This document shows positions 62,245-64,000 of a stretch of DNA of 64,000 nt, one piece after another. A model generated the notes under the pieces. That model did not search any database. It was not told the origin of the DNA and saw only the letters and a list, made by a program, of their open reading frames with translations. The stretch comes from CBDBZL01 sp965213545 (GTDB lineage: Bacteria; Pseudomonadota; Alphaproteobacteria; Sphingomonadales; Sphingomonadaceae). The stretch covers positions 186,001 through 250,000 of the forward strand of contig CBDBZL010000001.1 in NCBI GenBank assembly GCA_965213545.1, given 5' to 3'. The position numbers and the translations under genes are program-made. Within the stretch, counting starts at the first letter, position 1. The number at the start of each line of letters is the position of its first letter.

Positions 62245-63399
62245 TTAGACAAGCTCCAGCATGGCGGCGGCCCGCACGCGCGCCTCCCGGTCGATCTCGA
62301 GCACATCCTCGAGCGAACCTGGCGGCGCGGGCGGCGCTTCATCGAGCAAATGCGCGACAATGTGCGAAATTTCGGTAAACGCGATTTTACCATCGAGAAA
62401 AGCGGCCACCGCCACCTCGTTGGCGGCGTTGAGCACCGCAGGAGCCGCCCCGCCCGCCTCGGCGGCGTTGCGCGCCAGCCTGGTGGCGGGAAAGGCCTCT
62501 TCGTCGGGCTCGAAGAAGGTGAGTTCGCCGAGCTTGGGCAGATCGAGCGGCGCGCACGGTCCGGCCATGCGCCCCGGCCAGGCAAGGCACGAGGCGATGG
62601 GCACGCGCATGTCCGTCGGGCCGAGTTGCGCCAGCGTCGAGCCGTCGCGATACTCCACCATCGAGTGGATCACGCTTTGCGGATGGACGACGATGCGGAT
62701 GCGATCGAGGCCGACCGGGAACAGGTGATGCGCCTCGATCAGCTCGAGTCCCTTGTTGAACATGGTCGCCGAATCGATGCTGATCTTGGCACCCATGCTC
62801 CAGTTGGGGTGCTTGAGCGCTTGCTCGGGTCGCACGCCGGCAAGCTCCTCGCGGCTCCAGGTGCGCAACGGCCCCCCGCTCGCGGTGAGCGTGATGCTGG
62901 CGACATCGTCCAGCTCATTGCCCGCAAGGCACTGGAAGATGGCGTTGTGCTCCGAATCAGTGGGCAGCAGCGCCGCACCGCTTGCTGCGACCGCCGACAT
63001 GAGGATCTTGCCCGCCGAGACCAGCGCCTCCTTGTTGGCCAGCGCCACGATCTTGCCTTGCTCAATCGCCGCCATCGTCGGCGCAAGCCCCGCACAGCCG
63101 ACGATAGCGGCCACGGTAAGGTCCGCCCCCAGCCGTGCCGCGTCGCACAACGCCTGGGCCCCGCCCGCCGGTTCGATGCCGCTTCCAGCCAATGCAGCGG
63201 CAAGTTCAGGCAGGCAGCTTTCGTCCCCCACCACCGCCATTTCAGCGTCGAACTCGCGCGCCAGAGCCGCAAGTTCGACCGCGCTGCAGTTGGCGGTAAG
63301 CGCGCGCACCTGCCACCGGTCGTGCTCGCGGCGGACCAGATCGAGCGTCGAGCTGCCGATCGAGCCGGTCGCGCCCAGGATGGTGATCGAACGGGTCAC
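62245..63399 (-). CDS. dxr: 1-deoxy-D-xylulose-5-phosphate reductoisomerase
   Basis: Second step of the MEP isoprenoid pathway, forming 2-C-methyl-D-erythritol 4-phosphate. The GTG start at 63399 (MTRSITILGATGSIGSS) overlaps the cdsA stop (GTGA) and gives 384 residues. LLPTDSEHNAIFQ holds metal-site residues; ASGGPLRTW, HPNWSMGAKISIDSATMFNKGLE and the C-terminal helices match DXR. Confidence 0.95.
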   Translation of the reverse strand: MTRSITILGATGSIGSSTLDLVRREHDRWQVRALTANCSAVELAALAREFDAEMAVVGDESCLPELAAALAGSGIEPAGGAQALCDAARLGADLTVAAIVGCAGLAPTMAAIEQGKIVALANKEALVSAGKILMSAVAASGAALLPTDSEHNAIFQCLAGNELDDVASITLTASGGPLRTWSREELAGVRPEQALKHPNWSMGAKISIDSATMFNKGLELIEAHHLFPVGLDRIRIVVHPQSVIHSMVEYRDGSTLAQLGPTDMRVPIASCLAWPGRMAGPCAPLDLPKLGELTFFEPDEEAFPATRLARNAAEAGGAAPAVLNAANEVAVAAFLDGKIAFTEISHIVAHLLDEAPPAPPGSLEDVLEIDREARVRAAAMLELV

Positions 63400-64000
63400 G
63401 TCGTGCTGCCGAACGGAAACGGCAGGAACAGGCTGACGAAGGCCACCGGAATAAGCCCGTCCACCCGGTCGAACACGCCGCCATGGCCGGGAATGAGCCC
63501 CGAGCTGTCCTTCATCCGCGCCTTGCGCTTGAGCCAGCTTTCGAAAAAGTCGCCCGCCTGCGCCACGACCGCGAGGAAGGCGGCGCTCAGTGTCACCATG
63601 ACCAGCCGGGGTGCGGTCCAGTACCCTTGGGAGGGCAGCAGATTGTCGAAGAGCAGCACGGTGACCAGGCTCCACGCCACCGCCACCAGCGCACCGCCCG
63701 CCAGGCCCGCCCAGGTCTTGGACGGGCTGATGCGCGGGGCAATCTTGGGACCGCCGATCGCGCGGCCGAAGAAATAAGCGCCGGTATCGGTGAAGATCAC
63801 CACCCCCACGATGGCGATGACCGACATGATGCCCAGTATATCCGCCATGCGTGCCCCGTCCGCCGCCCACATGCCCCGTGCTTCGCTCAGCAGAATACCT
63901 GCCTGCGCCATGTAGACCGCACCAAGGACCAGCGCCGGAAGACGCACATAGAGGCGCTGCGTCGCGCGCCAGATAAGGCGAACGAACTCGCCAAAGCACA
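63396..64000 (-). CDS. cdsA: Phosphatidate cytidylyltransferase CdsA (5' end outside window)
   Basis: Makes CDP-diacylglycerol, the substrate of PgsA. The frame is open to the window edge (reading FGEFVRLIWRATQRLYVRLP at the start). Several membrane segments are followed by the CdsA signature: SPSKTWAGLAGG and FESWLKRKARMKDSSGLIPG continuing HGGVFDRVDG. It heads the cdsA-dxr-rseP-bamA order. Confidence 0.94.
   Translation of the reverse strand, partial: CFGEFVRLIWRATQRLYVRLPALVLGAVYMAQAGILLSEARGMWAADGARMADILGIMSVIAIVGVVIFTDTGAYFFGRAIGGPKIAPRISPSKTWAGLAGGALVAVAWSLVTVLLFDNLLPSQGYWTAPRLVMVTLSAAFLAVVAQAGDFFESWLKRKARMKDSSGLIPGHGGVFDRVDGLIPVAFVSLFLPFPFGSTT

Noticed and set aside
61024..63777. A 917-codon plus-strand open frame opposite rseP, dxr and cdsA
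   Set aside because: It lies wholly antisense to three clearly recognised genes, is rich in Arg/His/Gln/Asp, and has no domain. High GC readily yields such shadows.
62245..63999. dxr as a 584-residue fusion reaching the window edge
   Set aside because: The first 200 codons are out of frame with cdsA and antisense-like in composition; dxr starts normally at GTG 63399 overlapping the cdsA stop.

Overview
The window reads as chromosome of a GC-rich alphaproteobacterium in the order Sphingomonadales, most likely an Erythrobacter-like member of the Erythrobacteraceae. This is inferred from gene content and order. Examples are cckA next to a DUF2062 gene, smpB and dapA; cdsA-dxr-rseP-bamA-skp-fabZ; a PEP-CTERM protein; a ccmCDEFGHI block; and frequent ATGA/GTGA/TGATG overlaps. 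No plasmid, complete prophage, insertion sequence or CRISPR array is visible.

Layout. 1-14.4 kb is housekeeping: the CckA cell-cycle kinase (cut by the left edge), smpB, dapA, a soluble lytic transglycosylase, an EAL phosphodiesterase, a DASS-type permease, tRNA-Leu, an inositol-monophosphatase-family gene, efp, an M23 peptidase and thiE. 14.6-29.2 kb is an envelope-polysaccharide island. It holds a dTDP-L-rhamnose operon in the order rmlA-rmlC-rmlD-rmlB, then on the opposite strand two phage/GTA-like spike genes (a small spike base and a 1521-residue fibre-like protein), then a Wzy/ligase-like membrane protein, a Wzc-like chain-length regulator/tyrosine kinase and a Wza-like export lipoprotein. 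A membrane-anchored endonuclease/exonuclease/phosphatase-family gene diverges from wza. DNA from about 22.9 to 28.1 kb looks clearly AT-richer than the rest, and no glycosyltransferase is present, so the island is partial or recently rearranged.

29.3-45.4 kb returns to core genes: tRNA-Met, mltG, fabF, acpP, aspS, rnd, oxyR, pgsA, an LplT-like transporter, csbD, dapF, mtaB, ftsY and a YciB-like gene. 45.4-54.9 kb carries a PEP-CTERM protein, kup, the cytochrome c maturation block (ccmA and ccmB are not in the window) and an amino-acid dehydrogenase. 54.9-64 kb carries tRNA-His, a prolyl-4-hydroxylase-like enzyme, an interrupted DUF2306 gene, rpmE, and the envelope block fabZ-skp-bamA-rseP-dxr-cdsA (cut by the right edge).

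Most notable observations: (1) a GTA head-spike-like pair sits inside the polysaccharide locus, so a likely glycan-binding spike is encoded beside genes that build and export glycan; (2) a roughly 106-bp copy of the pgsA 3' end lies 1.1 kb away, flanking a lipoprotein gene; (3) an exact 33-bp tandem duplication at the 5' end of fabZ doubles its GTG start; (4) aspS contains an AT-rich extra segment of about 50 codons; (5) the Skp/OmpH chaperone has a canonical EF-hand loop; (6) BamA has a run of QDxxG pentapeptide repeats after its signal peptide; (7) a DUF2306 gene is split by one TGA where Trp is expected; (8) a possible one-base homopolymer error extends the PEP-CTERM protein's tail.
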